From: Erigeron canadensis
Lineage: Eukaryota; Streptophyta; Magnoliopsida; Asterales; Asteraceae
Length of the DNA: 64,000 bases
NCBI RefSeq assembly: GCF_010389155.1
Contig: NC_057768.1
Coordinates: 8,368,501 to 8,432,500 of the forward strand
Direction of reading: 5' to 3'
A program made the position numbers and the translations under genes. The notes beneath the pieces were generated by a model. It was not told the origin of the DNA. It saw only the letters and a program-made list of their open reading frames with translations, and made no database searches. Positions 9,688-29,035 of the stretch are shown here, one piece after another. Positions within the stretch are counted from its first letter, which is position 1, and each line of letters opens with the position of its first letter.

Positions 9688-12600
9688 ATGGCTTCTTCAT
9701 CTGCACAATCTCCTCATGCTGAAAACATTGTTTCTGAAAGTATTCCTGCATATCTTACTTCCAAAGTATATGATCCTGAAGGGATTTCATCTTCTCCTCT
9801 TGTTTCTTTTCAAGCTTCAAAGCTGACAGTCAAAGCAACTAACTATCTTGGATCTCAAGGAGTACCCAAGAATGTAGAAGGGTACTACTCCATGATGGAT
9901 TTCATCATGGGGTGTGACGTCAGAAGGGCTCTATACAGAGACCCTGGTGAGATGCCTCTTCATCTTTTAAGAGAGTATTGGTGGACGTGCACATATGATA
10001 AGGTGAATGATACCATTACTGGCACGGTATCGAAGAGAAAGTACAACATTGACATCACTGTTAACTCACTGAGGAGGGCTCTTCGCCTCCCTCAGCAATC
10101 TGAAGAGCGTCCATTCGTTGGAGTGGTTCCAAACCAAGTGTGGAAGGATTGGCTAGCCTCCATTGGATATGGTACAAATATGGAGCCAGTGCAAGCTGTG
10201 CACAGCAATCCTCAAAAGAAGTTTCTGCCGGAGATATGGAGGTTGCTGTTCACCCACGTCATACAATGTCTCGGTGGGAACAGTGGCTCATTCGATCAAG
10301 CCACTGCTGGCCGGATGCAGATTATCTATGCTCTGGCACATGGTCGTTTCTTGGACTTTGCTGCAGTTATTTTTGAAGATCTTAAAGGCAAAGTCACCAT
10401 TAAAAACAGATCGAGTTCAGTGCCTTTTGCTCGATTTCTCTCACTTATCTTCAAAAGTGAGTTGGGAGATGAATATATCATCGCTGGAGCTAACTACATC
10501 AACTCTTCAAGGATCGCCAACACTGTCTATAAGACTCCAACATGCGATCCTGAACTATTTGAAGCTAGATATGCTGAGCTCACTCCTGCAATGTATCAGG
10601 TACTACTCACTGTCTATCCTGAGCAGTATGCCCCTAACCCTGCTAGAGCTGGTGTGCTGGTAATCCCCCCAGCAGCCTCCAAAGCTCCCAAGAAAACCAA
10701 AAAGAAATTGTAAAAACTTTCCATCTCACCTCCTACTGCTGTCCCAACACAGCAGCAGCGAGTATCAAAGGGCTCAACCACTAAGGTTAAGAAGTCCTCA
10801 CGGCCCAAGGACATTAGAAACCCAGCCAACCCATCAGCAGTCTCCCAACAGACTGCTGACGAGAATATGGGAAACAGTGATCAGCTACCTCAAACTTCTG
10901 TAGGCGAGGTTGGTGTATATATTGGGTCAACCCAGCCCACTAGAGTTGAGTCAACCACTACTATAATTCCTCCCTCTTCTCAACCTTCTGAGTCGCTGAC
11001 AGCAGCCAGATCACAGGTATTGCTAGAGTCAGCAAATTCTACGGCCGATGATGAGTTGGTGCAACAACACACTGACTCTAAGGCTCCCGGTTCCCCTAAC
11101 CCCTTAAATTTCTCTACTGAAGCAAGATTGGTTGAAGGTGAAGGTGGTGCTGAAGTTGTTGAAGGTGAGAATGTTGTTATAGGTGGTGGTGCTGTTGGTA
11201 CGGATAATGAAGAAACAATTGCTGGTGAAAACCCTGAAGGCACAAATGACTATATGGATGAGGGTGAAGGGTTTGAAGTAGAGGGTGCTGGATTTGATGT
11301 GGCGGATGATGAGATGTTTGATGATGAGGAAAGTGAGTTTGAACTAGAAGAGTTCACCATTGATGAATTCCAGCTGGACTCCTCCACCCATGCTGATGAA
11401 CAACTTGCTAGTGACTTGGAGGAGGATGCTAACGAGGACACTGCTGTTGATGCTAATGATAATGCAACAGTTGTCTCTCCTGAACTGGCTGCTGCTGATG
11501 ACAATGCAGCAGCCCCTATTGAAGCTCAAACAGAGGCAGCTGTGGAGACAAGCACGGAGGTTATGGTTGATGCACCTGCTGGTGGGGCAACACCAGCAGT
11601 GATGGCACTTGACAGTATGCCTGCACTAAGGATGCCTTCCTTCAGCATGCCCTCTTCCTTTCCCAGCATGTTTGAAAGTCAACCTGCTAGCAAGTCTGCC
11701 AATATTCCATTGACTGCCAAAGAACTGGGCCTTGCTTACAATACTCATTCTTCTGAAAGGCTTGCTAGGATTGAAGAAACGCTGAATGACATATCCAAGG
11801 CTGCTCATCTAGCTATTGAAATAAAAGATCATGAAGATGACGCCTTGGTACGTACACTAAAGAGCTGGTATGTCAGGCAACAAGAAAACAGTGCCAGCAT
11901 CGAAAGCATCAAAGAAAAATCTATCTCCCTAGCTGCTGATCAAGAAAAACTGTGCACTTCTCTCTCCTCTATCAAAAAAGATCAGCAGATTATTCTGGGG
12001 ACAACTCGATCGCTGTGCAAATCAGGGAATGCCACCAAAGTTATGGTTGTGAAGGCGTCCACAAGCAGCACCTCAGCAGCTGTTGAAGTTAAAAAGCTAG
12101 CTGACTTGGTCTCTCCACTTGTTTCCCAAGTTGAAGACAACACCAAGGCCATCAGTGCCTTGGATGCTCGTGTGGCCAGTCTTCCTTCTCCTCAAGCTTC
12201 ATTCACTGAGGAAGATCGTAAGTGCCAGCAAAAGTTGGAAACAGAGGTTGCTGAAATAAAGAACTTGCTGACCCAACTTCTGAACAAGAAAGATGCACCA
12301 GCAGCAGTAGTGGAGGTAGTTATCAATGATACTACCTCCAAGGGGGAGAAACTTGATGCTGCTCTCTATGAACTTGTCTCTAAAGCAGTTAAGAAGGCTG
12401 CAAATGATTTCATTGAAGAAGCTGCTGACAAGATCATCGATGAAGATGACAATACTTGTACAGCCACCGAAACTACCAATGATGAAAGGGCAATAGTGGC
12501 TGTACAAGACATAGAAAATGATGTTGATCCCCCTGCTGGTGCTGAGGGGGAGACAAATACTGAGGGGGAGCTACAATTAATGATGTTTGATGCTCCCCAA

Positions 12601-13794
12601 GATGATACAGTTGCTGAAGAAGTGCTCAGCCCTCATACTATTGCAGCAGGTCAGGAAGCTGCCAGACAACAAATGTTAGAAAGAATGGGGGCTGAAGCAA
12701 CAAGGGTTCCAACCAGTAGGAGACCAGAATATTATCTCAATGCTGACAATCTCTCCATCATCTCCCCAGCAGGCAATCAATTCCAAGTAATTGACATTCT
12801 TGTTCTAACTGCTGAGGGAAAAACTCAACAAGAGGCACTGGAGGAGCTTGATAGAAGAAAGGTGAATAAAGAAAATGAAAAGAAAAACTTGGAGCTCATT
12901 GCCAGGATGGCCCTTGCTGAAAGAGATGAGATGGATGGTGAGCAGAGAATGCTACTACTCACTGGTGGGCCTGAGGCGCTATACAGGCAAAAACAAGCTG
13001 ATGTTGAACAGCAAATTAAGGAAAAGAAGGAAAAGTTTGAAAGGGAAAAAGCCAGGTGGTTGGGGATCATGGAAGAAAGGAAAAGGCCTGAAACGATTGT
13101 TGCTGTGGAGGTTAGAAAAGCTGCTATGGGAACACAGACAAATCTTAAGTTCAGGAGGGAAGGTTTTCCCACTCCAGTAAAACTAATGAATGTGAAGCTG
13201 AAGAATCTTGGGGTGTCTGAATGGTTCGAAGTTTATATGTTGATCAAAGATAAGAAGACTGCTAGCTATGATCACCTTCAAGACATGCTTAAGAAATTTT
13301 TTGAAAGGGTTCTGGAGTATGAAACTAAATTCAAGGAAGATCTTCCCCTTCTAAGAACTATATTTGGCACTCCAGCAGCTGTTTCTCAGACAGCAGGCAG
13401 AAGGATACCAAAAAGAAAGCATTCTAGCAGACCTCTGTCTGCTGACCTCCCTCCAATTCCCATCGATGCTGGCTTGAACCTAAGGCTTCCCCCTAGGGCT
13501 TATTTTGAAGAAGGAAGGGTATTGGAGCAACCTGCTGGCATCTTCTTCAACAACTTTGCAAATGATCAACTATTCTTTCGCCTTGAAGAGATGGAAAGGG
13601 CTTCTACTGGGTTTCTGGTTGGATTAAGGAAGAGATTTGCAAAAATGGCTTGTGCCAGACCAGTAGTCAGCAGAATAGAAGAAGAGCTGATGAAGCCCCA
13701 CAAGTTGAGTGATCCAGTGCTGAGGATAGCAAAGCAAGAAGAAGCATTTGAGATTGAAGCTGGTATGGCGTCCTCGAGTACTTTTCATATGTAA
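9688..13794 (+). CDS. Extra (env-like position) ORF of the SIRE element, one in-frame TAA
   Basis: The first 341 codons end at TAA 10711-10713 and the same frame then continues open for 1,027 codons to TAA 13792, so the ancestral product was about 1,368 aa. Residues 1-340 form a compact region (YYSMMDFIMGCDVRRAL, LLREYWWTC, NIDITVNSLRRALRLP) ending in a Lys-rich tail. The next part is Ser/Thr/Ala-rich, then strongly acidic (about 11120-11500, EELEEFTIDEF-like), then a long helical stretch with a Lys/Glu coiled coil (about 12835-13090) and a basic C-terminus. No signal peptide or transmembrane segment is obvious, which argues against a true envelope. In SIRE elements an ORF at this place is called env-like; its role is unknown. 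If the stop is suppressed or recent, the 975-aa part from 10867 could be read only with internal initiation. Confidence 0.7.
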
Positions 13795-13898
13795 ATTATA
13801 AATGATGTAACATTACTTTTGTATGAAATAAAGATCCTTTCTCTTCCACTATCTCTATGTTTTCTTAAGTAATTCTCATCCAGCAAGTCTCCTCAGCT

Positions 13899-13911
13899 AA
13901 TAGGGGGAGAT
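13899..13911 (+). promoter_or_regulatory. Polypurine tract (plus-strand primer)
   Basis: AATAGGGGGAGAT directly before the 3' LTR, the expected site for plus-strand DNA priming. Confidence 0.85.
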
Positions 13912-14568
13912 TGTTAAGTCTGGGATTCGCTGAAGAAGACTTGCTCGCTGACACATGTCGTCAGCACGTCTTTAGCAAGTCATCAGCAGATGAAGAGACG
14001 TCTTCAGCAAGTCGAATACTCCAACATGGTAATGGCGGGAAGAATTCAAATCAAATGAAGACAAAAAGGTCACATAGTGGTTAACTAACTGTAATATGCC
14101 TTGAATGGTAAAGATACATGTTGGGACCAAAGCAAGGGTTCTCTCTCTCTCTTACCCGATTTGGTATAGAAGACAAGGGCACATGATTCAAGTACCATGA
14201 GCCAATTGGATGTCGACAACCACTATCAAGTCACAATCAAAGCAGGCTGTGTTGCCCCAAGTCTTCTCCTATATAAAGCAACACAGCCACATTGTATCAA
14301 GTGTGTTAGTCACCTTGAAAGTGTGTGTCACTTGTAATTGCTTAAGTTTTTAGTGTGTCTAGACTTAGTAATTATCTTTGTTCTTTTGTATTCTTGTAAG
14401 TCAAATGTATAAGATCAATCATGTATTCATCGTTTAATCAATTATACATATGACTATCCTTGCATTGATGTATTACAGTTGAACTTAACATTGTTCTTGT
14501 TATTTACTTGCTTGCTTACTTTCTTGTCGAGTTAATTAAAACATAAGTTGTGCATTCGTGGACCATCA
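13912..14568 (+). repeat. 3' LTR of the SIRE-type element
   Basis: Starts TGTTAAG, ends CCATCA and aligns along its whole length with 915-1573. It is followed by the GATTA target duplication. Confidence 0.92.
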
Positions 14569-14573
14569 GATTA
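14569..14573. repeat. Target-site duplication GATTA, right copy
   Basis: Repeats the five bases at 910-914. Confidence 0.9.
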
Positions 14574-16086
14574 ATGTGCCCATATTTGAAGATGTTATTC
14601 AGTTATGTGATGCTAATATGGTGTGTCGGTTTACCATTATGAGTCTAATATGTAAAATAGTCTTCCGTTAAAAAAAATATATATGTATTAACTTCGGCCC
14701 TTAGTTTTTAGTCTAAAATGACTTTTTAGACTTGTTTGAATAGGCTTAAGCTAGGCCCAACCCTTATGAACGGATTTTAAAGATTAATTCTGGTCTATTA
14801 GTGTATGAAAGGTTTAATAGCACCAATATTCATATCATATGATAACTTTTACTAATCAATAAACTATCTTTAAGTTTTCTCTCATTTTTCCATCTTTTTC
14901 TCCGAAGTTTCGTGAGTGACTTCTTGAAAATCAGTAGATAACGTATTCTTGTTACAGTGATCCTAGCTTGTGTTTAAAGATTTCCATACCGAAAATTAAC
15001 GTTTTTCGGGGATATTACGGAATCTCAATGATGACGGATATACAAGAAGGTTGAATACAGTTAAATCATTCTTTTTTTTATGTAATTTAATGTTATGTAC
15101 TTATTTGAAAGGATCTTGATTCACACATATGGATTTCAATATGATTTGTAATGGTAATGTGTTTAACATCTTTTTCGTTAGATCTGAAGAAAGAAACATT
15201 TAAAATTAGATTTTCTTCTGAAATTAGATTCCTACTTAAAATCATGAGTTTTGCAAAATGAATTGCTTGATTTGGTTCAATAATGAATCGGAAATCTCAT
15301 TTTGAAAATTTATATACGTATTGTAAGGTTTCGGTCGTTTGATAACTAACAGAGTATTAAAATTAGATATATTCAGGATTTATATTCTTTGAGAAAAACA
15401 AGATTTTACAAAAGAATCGTTAGAACCCGTTAAATAGCGAAGTAGAAATCTTGTTTTGAATTTTCATATACATTTAGCATTTTGATGGAAAAAATAAGAA
15501 AGATCGAAAACAAGAAGAGCAGCTCAAGCCCGTCGACGACCATGTCCATCTGTGCTGATGTCATGCTGACACATATTGCTTGCATAATGCTGATGTCATC
15601 AAGGTTACATTGTTAGCCCCTGTAGTTACAAACTCGTCATTTTCAGTCCTTAAAGTTTCTGATATGATAGTTATGGTCCCTGATGTTTCAGAAAAAGGGG
15701 TTTTTGATCCCTATAGTTTTGAAAGTGATGATTTTGATTCAAGTAGTTTCAAAAGTGATGCGTTTGAACCCTATAGTTTGGAAATTGATGATTTTGATCC
15801 CTGAAGTTCTGAATTAACAAATTTGGTCCTTACAATCTAAAAGATTGATATTGTCATTTTTGAATCTTATGGTTCAGATTGAAATTGTCATTTTTTATCC
15901 GCGTGGTTCAAGATTGAAATTGTCATTTTTTTTAATCTTATGATTCAAGATTGAAATTGCCATTATTCAACCTTCTTTAGCGTTGTTTTATAATAAAACT
16001 AATATATTGAAGTTATTGAATGGTGTTTGCTAATAAAGCATGATATTGAGTATATTCATTAAAAGACAATTATAATGAGTATTGTA
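14574..16086 (+). mobile_element. Gypsy-type LTR fragment, right part
   Basis: Continues the LTR cut at 914. It follows 39793 onward of the solo LTR at 39661-42642 for about 1.5 kb, with shared landmarks GGTGTGTCGGTT, CCGAAAATTAACGTTTTT and AATCTCAATGATGACGG. Similarity stops near 16086, so the distal LTR part and the second target duplication are missing. It contains 30-bp periodic repeats (about 15699-15805) that create a spurious 74-codon ORF. Confidence 0.75.
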
Positions 16087-16869
16087 GGGAGCGGAAATAC
16101 GGTATTTAAAAAAAAAAAAGAAAAAGAAAATTGTACTATATTTGTTAAGGAAAGCAATATTTGTAACTAACATTTTATAGATTGTACATTGTACAAATGA
16201 TTACTTGATTGTACAAAACAGTATAATCTTCTCACCTCCGCCACCACCACTACCTCCAACTCTTATCACCACCATTTTCGAGGCTCGAGTCCGCGCGACT
16301 AAAAACAACACTCACACGACTAAAGACGTACAGAGCTCGTACCGTACATCACCGCCTTCATTGATCACCCCATCACCGATAACCTTTATCACAAATCACC
16401 CCATGGATCTCCCCATTAATTTTGATTGTGAATGTTTGATTATGTGAAATGGGTTGGAGAATATGATCTGGGTTTTAATTGGGATGATCATCATCTGGGC
16501 ATTATTAAATAGGATGGTGGGGTGGCATATTATGTAAATGACCCTGCATGTGAACATCATGTGCGTACTTAACGACCCTTCATAACGGATCCGTCAAAAA
16601 GGGACCAACTTTGCTAACAATAGTCAAAATAGGGACCCATTACAAAAATATACAATTATTAAAATTATCAAATAAAAAACTAATATCGCCTTATTTAATG
16701 TTTAACCGTATCTAAATCGACATAATATATCCAATTATAAATCCAAGTGCCCCTCCCACTCGCACTTTTTTAAACACGTTGACTTGTCATTAGGTGTTGA
16801 ATTGTAGCCTACCTCCACTCACTCCCGACAAACAAATTCTAGCACTAAACATTCTGGTCATCACTCTTC
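16087..16869. other. Intergenic region upstream of the GLR gene
   Basis: No gene supported. A run of A at about 16110-16121 lies near the edge of the LTR fragment, and a C/A-rich stretch (16229-16270) makes a short low-complexity ORF. Promoter elements of the GLR gene beyond the TATA box would lie here but none is clear. Confidence 0.5.
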
Positions 16870-16877
16870 TATATAAA
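16870..16877 (+). promoter_or_regulatory. Probable TATA box of the GLR gene
   Basis: TATATAAA about 270 bp before the start codon, followed by a CTTCTTC-rich stretch (16922-16940). The leader would be long and may contain an intron (an acceptor-like TTTATAG at about 17095-17101). Confidence 0.45.
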
Positions 16878-17110
16878 CATTTTATAATTAACATGTGCTT
16901 TGTAGTTTGTACTGGTATACACTCTTCTTCTTCATTTCATTTCATATTTGGTGTAGCATATAATATTTGACTTTTGGTTATCATCCCTATCACACCTCCT
17001 CTGTTTTTTCACGTCCTTTTATACTAATAGAATTTTGCCTGCTTGATACATATAACATATGAGTATATAGCTTTTACTTTGATCGATGTTTTCATTTATA
17101 GAGCTCATAC

Positions 17111-17134
17111 ATGGGAACTATAGTTGTTGTTTAA
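17111..17134 (+). promoter_or_regulatory. Short upstream ORF in the GLR leader
   Basis: ATG followed by six codons and TAA (encodes MGTIVVV), ending 6 bp before the GLR start. A second upstream ATG at 17136 opens a 6-codon frame overlapping the main start. Both could lower initiation at the main ATG if they are in the mRNA. Confidence 0.45.
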
Positions 17135-17140
17135 GATGAA

Positions 17141-24474
<7,334 letters not shown>

Positions 24475-25001
24475 ACATCCCAGATTGGTCGCAACATGGA
24501 GCGACATTGCAGTTATAATTATAGGTGTGTGTTTGTGAAGGTAAATATATAGATACACATAAAGAGTATATAGAGCTTCTTAATACAAAATTCACAGATC
24601 ATTAGAACATTATTGAGCCATAACGTGTTTGAAGGCATTTTATATGAGGATAACTAACAGTTATGAATAGAATGTATATTAATTAAAATGACCAAAATCT
24701 CATGTGATCATTTTACTTATCACCCTCACGAAGTCACGATGCTTACTAATTGGGGGCTGGTTTATACTTTTAGATGCAATTTTGATCTCTTGGATTTATA
24801 AGTTTTTGTAATGGGGTTTTCTTTTAGGTTCATTAGCAATGGTATCTTTAGGCTTATCCCAATATGGGCTTTTTCCATATTGTCATAGCTTTTATCTCTC
24901 CTCATCCACCACTTTTACTCTCATTAATAATAACACCTCTTTCATAACTTCTATTTATTTTATTTTATATTTATCAAAACATTAAACTAAACTTAATTTT
25001 A
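24475..25001 (+). other. 3' flank of the GLR gene
   Basis: 3' UTR and intergenic DNA. No AATAAA signal stands out and no gene is seen. Confidence 0.45.
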
Positions 25002-25210
25002 TCTATAATACCTTATAAAGCAAACTGGATTCCTCTCTTAACTTAATTAAAAACCTGATAAGACAAAAATGCCCTTAAATAATCTTCCATGCTAAGCACC
25101 CTCTCACGTGATATAATAAAACATTTCGTCTCTAGCAAAGTAAAACCCTATCAACGCCACCACCAGATTGTCTTCCCCACCACCGCCGCATTGCGCGGGT
25201 ACCATACTTG
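25002..25210 (+). mobile_element. Helitron-like non-autonomous element (copy A)
   Basis: Starts A|TCTATAATACCTTATAAAG and ends with the family tail GCCGCATTGCGCGGGTACC followed by ATACTTG|T. It shares both ends with the copies at 51567 and 53750. The last bases are CTTG rather than CTAG/CTAA, probably a mutation. Confidence 0.5.
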
Positions 25211-25324
25211 TTTATAATAAAACATTACAACTAAGCTGAAAACATTACAATTCAACATTAGCTAAAATAAAAAAAGTACATTTAATACAATTAAAAATAA
25301 AACACTACGATTAAAAATAAAACT

Positions 25325-26602
25325 ACTCGTCTCCGGCTGTCTGGTCCTCCTTGTTGTCCTCCGCCTCCTGGCTAGGAGGCGTCGGAGCATAAAACCTGTT
25401 ATCGAATTCCTCTTACAAGTATTGCCGATATCTCATATGTGCTTCCAAGTCCTTTCTCGACAAACCTGTCGGAATCGGTTTCGCCAAAAACTTCATGACA
25501 TCTCTAATCTTGGCCCGTCGCAAAGCATCTTGTTGCATTTGAACATAAGTACTAATCTATTGAGCTGTTTTCCGAACCCGATGATCAGCCCGATGTTGCA
25601 TCAGACGAACTAGACAATCTACGGCTAACGTTACGACCCCATGGTCGCCTAACGGGGTCTTCCCCAAACAAGGCATCAAATGGGGTTGGGTTTGGGATAG
25701 GAGTGGGGGTTGGGGTCGCGCCTACTGGAACATAATCGGCAGTCAAAATCTACTGTCGGAGCCAGTTGACTACTTGTCGCGGCATTATCATTCCAAAAGT
25801 AGGACATGTTTTCAAAACGGTCATAGCAACTCTGGTAATGTCAATATTTCTCCCCTTTTTGTCTCTTGTACAATTTCACTGTCGCTTCAACCACATGTTT
25901 CTCATTCATCCCACTTTGTCGACCGTGCTCGCTAACCTTCTTCAACGCCGTACCAAATTCTTTAACACCCTTTTTAATCTTGTTTCATTTGCCATGTATT
26001 TGGCTCTTGGTATGCTTTGGGTATTTTGTTTCTTTGTTGAACATCTCCACCAATTTAGCTCAAAACATGCCATCCGTCTGATTATTACCCACAACCGGAT
26101 CCTGCGACCAATGCACCCAACACTGTGCCAACTACAACGTATCCTTATTCTCCCAATTCCTTTTCTCTTTTGTTTTTGTGGTGCGCCTTTTCCCAAGACC
26201 CACCTCTACAACTTCATATTCATCATCGGTGGAGGCGACAATATCCGCCTTGGGAACATATTTATTGATAATTAATGGCGGTAGTGGGGTTCTTGGTCTT
26301 TGTTGTTGTTGGTGGTGCAAATCATACGCCATTTGAGCTTGTATTTGTGCTTGGGCTAACGTGATACGTTGAGTCTCGTTCCAATTACGACCCATAATTG
26401 GATTGTAATTAATTTGATTGTAATACGGTGTTAAAAATGGTTTAACGAGGCAAGATGGTGGAGGACCCATTGGGGGTGGGTTGGAGGAGTTTGATGTGTG
26501 GCTTGTTTGGCCTTAGTTAATTGATGATATAGCCGGGATCGGGTTTTCAGTAAAGACATTCCAAAGATCGTTAAGTTGATTTTGGTTTTCGTTGTTTGAC
26601 AT
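25325..26602 (-). pseudogene. PIF/Harbinger-associated MYB/SANT-like protein, decayed
   Basis: The minus strand starts ATG at 26602 (MSNNENQNQLNDLWNVF), hits a stop after about 30 codons, then continues with Gln-rich text (QAQIQAQM, HHQQQQ), an acidic patch and KRNWENKDTL-stop-LAQCWVHWSQDP, VVGNNQTDG, KLVEMFNKETKYPKHT, KEFGTALKKVSEHGRQSG, DITRVAMTVLKTCPTFG. The pattern of a Trp-containing SANT-like domain plus a C-terminal NAM-associated-type region matches the second protein of plant PIF/Harbinger transposons, often misannotated in plant genomes. At least four in-frame stops or shifts are present. It may also be a domesticated relative gone bad; no transposase partner is visible nearby. Confidence 0.6.
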
Positions 26603-27065
26603 CACTACAACAAAATGGGGCTTCTAGGACCCTTCCTGTAGGACGCTTTTAAAATAGTGTCCTAACAAACTATTTAATAGGACGTATGAGTGTTTGGGTA
26701 TATACATATTTAAACAGATGTCCTAAAAAACTATGTAATAAGACGGATGAAAGTTTAGGGTTCTATTATCATATAAGTTAATATGACACTTAAAATGTGG
26801 GTCCTAATAAAGTACATTATAGGACGTTTAGTAGTTGATGTCTTATTATTTGGTAATATCACTAATATGATAGGACACTTGATTATCGAGGGTCCTATTA
26901 TAACATTACCTAATAAAACACATACATTTCAGTCGTAAAATGTCAATGTAATAGGACCCTTGATTGTTGGAGTCATATCATAACATAATTTAATAGGACA
27001 TTTAGTATTTAAGTCATAAAAGTTAGTTTAATAGGACCCTTATTCACTAGAGTCATATTAGAACA
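26603..27065 (+). mobile_element. CACTA (En/Spm-type) transposon terminus with subterminal repeats
   Basis: CACTACAACAAAATGG is the usual CACTA inverted terminus. It is followed by many copies of AATAGGAC/TAGGACGT and their complement GTCCTA, in both orientations, as expected of subterminal transposase-binding repeats. It abuts the ATG of the Harbinger-type pseudogene. The matching terminus was not found nearby, so the element's right end is lost or uncertain. Confidence 0.65.
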
Positions 27066-28544
27066 TAATTTGTAGTTCAATTGTGGCCATAAAGAAACAT
27101 GTGATATATTGAAGTTAATATGTTATACAAGCTTTAAAGAAAATAATGGTACTCAAAATTACTTTCAAAAATCTACTAGACAATTTGAGCGGCTTTGACT
27201 TCAATTACTTGTAGAAGAATGAAGCAGGCTGCACCGATTAGCTTAAAATTGAGAAGCAGCTTGGTCACAACTTGTTTTTATAAGTTTGTCAATCTAAAAA
27301 ATTCCAAGGAAGGCAATTCATTAATAAATTGAATGTTCAACATTTGCCCAAGAAATTGATAGAAGATAAAACTGTTAGACTTGATTCAAGAAAATGAACC
27401 TCTGCTAATTAATCACAAGCAAAGGAATAAGAGTCTAATGTTGAATTTACAACGGGATACTCTTGACTAATTTAAGTAGGTATAACCTCTACATTTTTCG
27501 ACAAAAATTCCATGTAAAGGGTTACAATTAATCGCATCAGCCGGATAATAAAAGAAGACGAAAAATACACATCCTATTCTGCAGTTTGTTTACAATTCTC
27601 GACTTGCTTCTTGGTTGCTTGTATTTCTTGTGAATACGCTTGATTGCAAAGCAGATTCCACCAAAACCTTAGCATACTTTAGCTCAAACATATCCTTTTT
27701 AATCCATCAACGACTGATGTATCTTTTTTTGCCAATATCCTACCATTTTTTGCACTTCTGCAAAACATGAGCAAATAAGATAAGAAACAGGTGATCGTCA
27801 TTAGAATCACATTTAAAAAATTATATCAGTAAATTTTTTTAGTGAGCAAGAAGTTTACCTTTTATTAAATATAATTGGCAAGCGAAGTATATTGCGGTAA
27901 CTCAAAAAAGTAGTAAAAGATTAAAAATCACTATGTGTTATACATTTAAAGTAGCTTATATGAAGATAACTTAAGCCAACAGTGTGTTCATGTGGGTGGA
28001 AGGGGTTTAGTTCAAAAAGGGTAGTTTTATTGTTAAGAGCCTACATCTAAACGACATTCTAAAAAGTAGTCCAAAGTAGACAATCAACCAAATGGGTAGT
28101 GCCTAGTATGTCAAGCAAATGAACTAATTAGTACAATTCTAACGTGAAAATAACCTCTTGTCAATATGTTCCAAAAGCACTTGCAAACGTCAGGCCTGCC
28201 CACATATAAGTAACCTACTTATTTGAATATGATGGTGCGGAAGTCATTGCCATAGTCAGGTAGTAGCATATAAAACTAAAACTTCTATACTTTCAAAATC
28301 TTCACCTTACATATAGACTCATATAACTGAAGCCAAACATTTTCAGGTCAGTAGGTCACCTAAGTGTATTATAACAATTCTAGTCAAAAGCTAACACGAA
28401 AAAATTGCAAACAATAAAACTGCCCTTAACAATCTATATGACACCGAAATGTTGAAACCTCATAATCTATTGCTTTGACGGTGTATGTTATCTAACTGAC
28501 CTTAAGGTAACCTTTTCAACATTTATGCAGAATCTAAGTAGTTA
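27066..28544. other. Possible interior of the CACTA element, no gene supported
   Basis: AT-rich DNA with many stops in all frames. A minus-strand stretch around 27590-27770 looks weakly exon-like (an acceptor-like TTTTGCAG before GAAGTGCAAAAAATGG) but no domain is recognised. Confidence 0.35.
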
Positions 28545-29035
28545 AGGACCAAAATTTTGGTGTTTCGGTCAAGGACTGGTATACGAAATATCGGTAATTT
28601 CGATGGAATTTCGGTGGTATTTCGGTAATTTTAATATCATGTAAAATATTATATATAATTATATATATACCAAAAAAAATCACAATTATACACAATAGCA
28701 GTTATATTAATTGAATACTTAATCAAAATATCAAAAGTCAAACTTAAAGTGTTAATACTGGATAGATTAGTGTTAATACATGCAAAAATTAATGTTTCTT
28801 ATGTTGTATTTTAAGTTTGGACAAAAGTAAAAAATACATAAAACCTGAAAGACTGGTATACCACGGAAATACAATCGAAATTTGGACTGAAATCCAATTT
28901 CGGTGAGATTTCGGTAAATTTCACCGAAAATCTCTATACCAAAATTTTGGACAGAAATCTGGACTGGTATACCAGTGGAGTACCGAAAACCAAAATACAA
29001 CTGATATACCACCGAATTTGACTACATAGTGCAGA
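28545..29035. repeat. Palindrome-rich TTCGGT repeat region, MITE-like
   Basis: Dense alternation of TTTCGGTAATTTCGGT and its complement ACCGAAAT, plus CTGGTATAC in both orientations, with imperfect inverted ends (AGTAGTTAAGG near 28546 and TTTGACTACAT near 29017-29027). It looks like a MITE or other self-complementary element; no target duplication was fixed. Confidence 0.4.

Larger units (their letters stand above)
915..14568 (+). mobile_element. Complete SIRE/Maximus-type Ty1-copia retrotransposon, 13.65 kb
   Basis: Bounded by two near-identical LTRs (659 and 657 bp) and a 5-bp target duplication. Internal order: primer site, gag, protease, integrase, reverse transcriptase, RNase H, a three-unit tandem repeat, a long extra ORF, polypurine tract. 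Integrase before reverse transcriptase is the copia order; the long gag with coiled coil and the extra post-pol ORF are hallmarks of the SIRE (Maximus) lineage. By eye the LTRs differ by about 18 substitutions and one 2-bp indel (roughly 97% identity), so it is fairly young, yet gag-pol carries several stops and frameshifts and cannot be autonomous as it stands. It sits inside an older gypsy-type LTR. Confidence 0.95.

Noticed and set aside
10980..11504. Minus-strand Ser-rich ORFs opposite the extra ORF
   Set aside because: Mirror of the acidic GAT/GAA-rich codons of the real plus-strand frame.
9688..13794. True viral envelope protein
   Set aside because: No signal peptide, transmembrane helix or cysteine pattern seen; only the position is env-like.
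15580..15804. 74-codon ORF with DPYSFESDDFD-like text
   Set aside because: Generated by 30-bp DNA repeats inside a gypsy-type LTR.
16205..16447. 80-codon ORF rich in Pro and Thr
   Set aside because: Low-complexity C/A-rich DNA; no start context, domain or splice pattern.
25766..26275. Plus-strand ORF of 169 codons rich in Phe and Leu
   Set aside because: Antisense to the Harbinger-type pseudogene, whose minus frame carries recognisable text.
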